A stretch of DNA of 6,956 nt from Spirochaetes bacterium ADurb.Bin110 (GTDB taxonomy: Bacteria; Spirochaetota; Spirochaetia; Treponematales; Rectinemataceae): contig MWDY01000236.1 in assembly GCA_002070755.1 (NCBI GenBank), forward strand, positions 1-6,956. The letters are read 5' to 3'. Positions within the stretch are counted from its first letter, which is position 1. Every line of letters starts with the position of its first letter. This document shows positions 6,785-6,956 of this stretch, one piece after another. A model generated the notes under the pieces. The model saw only the letters and a list, made by a program, of their open reading frames with translations, was not told where the DNA came from and made no database searches. The position numbers were made by a program, and so were the translations under genes.

Positions 6785-6785
6785 T

Positions 6786-6956
6786 ATAATTTGCATAAAT
6801 TTGGCGAGCACTAAGCGTCTGCTGGCGCGCCATGCTCGCTAGCGCCTTACACCTCGCGGTGCGGCGCAAAGGGACAAAGGGAAAACAAAGATTCTCATGA
6901 TTTATGCTGGCTACGGTGCTCTTTTTGACCGCAACACGGCATCGTACATAAGAGTG
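6786..6956 (-). other. Spacer upstream of 5S, probably 23S-5S internal spacer
   Basis: These 171 nt precede the 5S gene on its strand. I do not recognise the conserved 3' end of 23S rRNA here, so that gene, if present, lies beyond the window. Two potential hairpins stand out. CACC and GGTG close on the minus strand around a GCGA tetraloop, extended by GCGCC/GGCGC, at 6842-6867. GCGAGCA (6804-6810) pairs with TGCTCGC (6833-6839) nearer to 5S. Such stems may guide RNase processing of the precursor. No tRNA fold was found. Confidence 0.45.
6842..6867 (-). other. Hairpin with GNRA tetraloop in the 5S upstream spacer
   Basis: On the minus strand GCGCC (6867-6863) pairs with GGCGC (6846-6842), and CACC (6861-6858) with GGTG (6853-6850), closing on a GCGA loop. 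Unpaired bases between the two helices are one on one side and three on the other. GCGA belongs to the stable GNRA class, which makes a real RNA structure plausible. Confidence 0.4.

Noticed and set aside
6633..6869. Minus-strand open frame running through the spacer and 5S rRNA
   Set aside because: It overlaps the whole 5S gene, lacks a ribosome-binding site and resembles no protein; rRNA regions often contain such chance frames.
6786..6956. 3' end of 23S rRNA
   Set aside because: None of the conserved terminal 23S sequence is recognisable here; it may lie beyond the window.

Overview
The window reads as ordinary chromosomal DNA from a bacterium, with every convincing gene on the minus strand. 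The organism cannot be fixed from the sequence alone. A short 5S rRNA (about 112 nt), the coupling of NAD kinase with RecN, and a multidomain CoA-disulfide-reductase-like sulfur protein fit an anaerobic or microaerophilic bacterium. A spirochaete of the Treponema type is my best guess, at low confidence. Composition is mixed: the large gene on the left is clearly GC-richer than the three genes to its right.

Read in the direction of transcription (right to left), the window opens with an rRNA-operon tail. There is a spacer of about 170 nt with two potential hairpins (6786-6956), then a complete 5S rRNA (6673-6784) followed by a T-run. The 23S gene is not visible and may lie just beyond the right edge. 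After a 118-nt gap comes a tight three-gene unit: a DegT/DnrJ/EryC1/StrS aminotransferase-fold protein (5529-6554), NAD kinase (4665-5519) and the DNA-repair ATPase RecN (2975-4672). The first two are 9 nt apart and the last two overlap by 8 nt, so they are very probably co-transcribed and translationally coupled. The DegT-like protein lacks the PLP-binding lysine at the expected position, which is the most unusual protein observation here.

A 214-nt gap then holds a good candidate sigma70-type promoter overlapping a perfect AT-rich inverted repeat. It precedes an 849-residue fusion protein (211-2760): pyridine nucleotide-disulfide reductase (CoA-disulfide/persulfide reductase type), rhodanese, TusA and DsrE-like modules in one chain. 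Each module keeps its key cysteine, so the protein looks like a complete sulfane-sulfur relay. The leftmost 210 nt hold a possible 27-codon ORF, an imperfect hairpin, and the first eight codons of a further gene preceded by a very strong Shine-Dalgarno sequence.

Functionally the window combines redox cofactor supply (NADP+ from NAD kinase), double-strand-break repair (RecN) and sulfur/thiol redox handling. Only the NAD kinase-RecN coupling is well supported by gene arrangement; a link to the sulfur protein is only proximity. I see no CRISPR array, insertion sequence, phage gene or obvious novel defence system.
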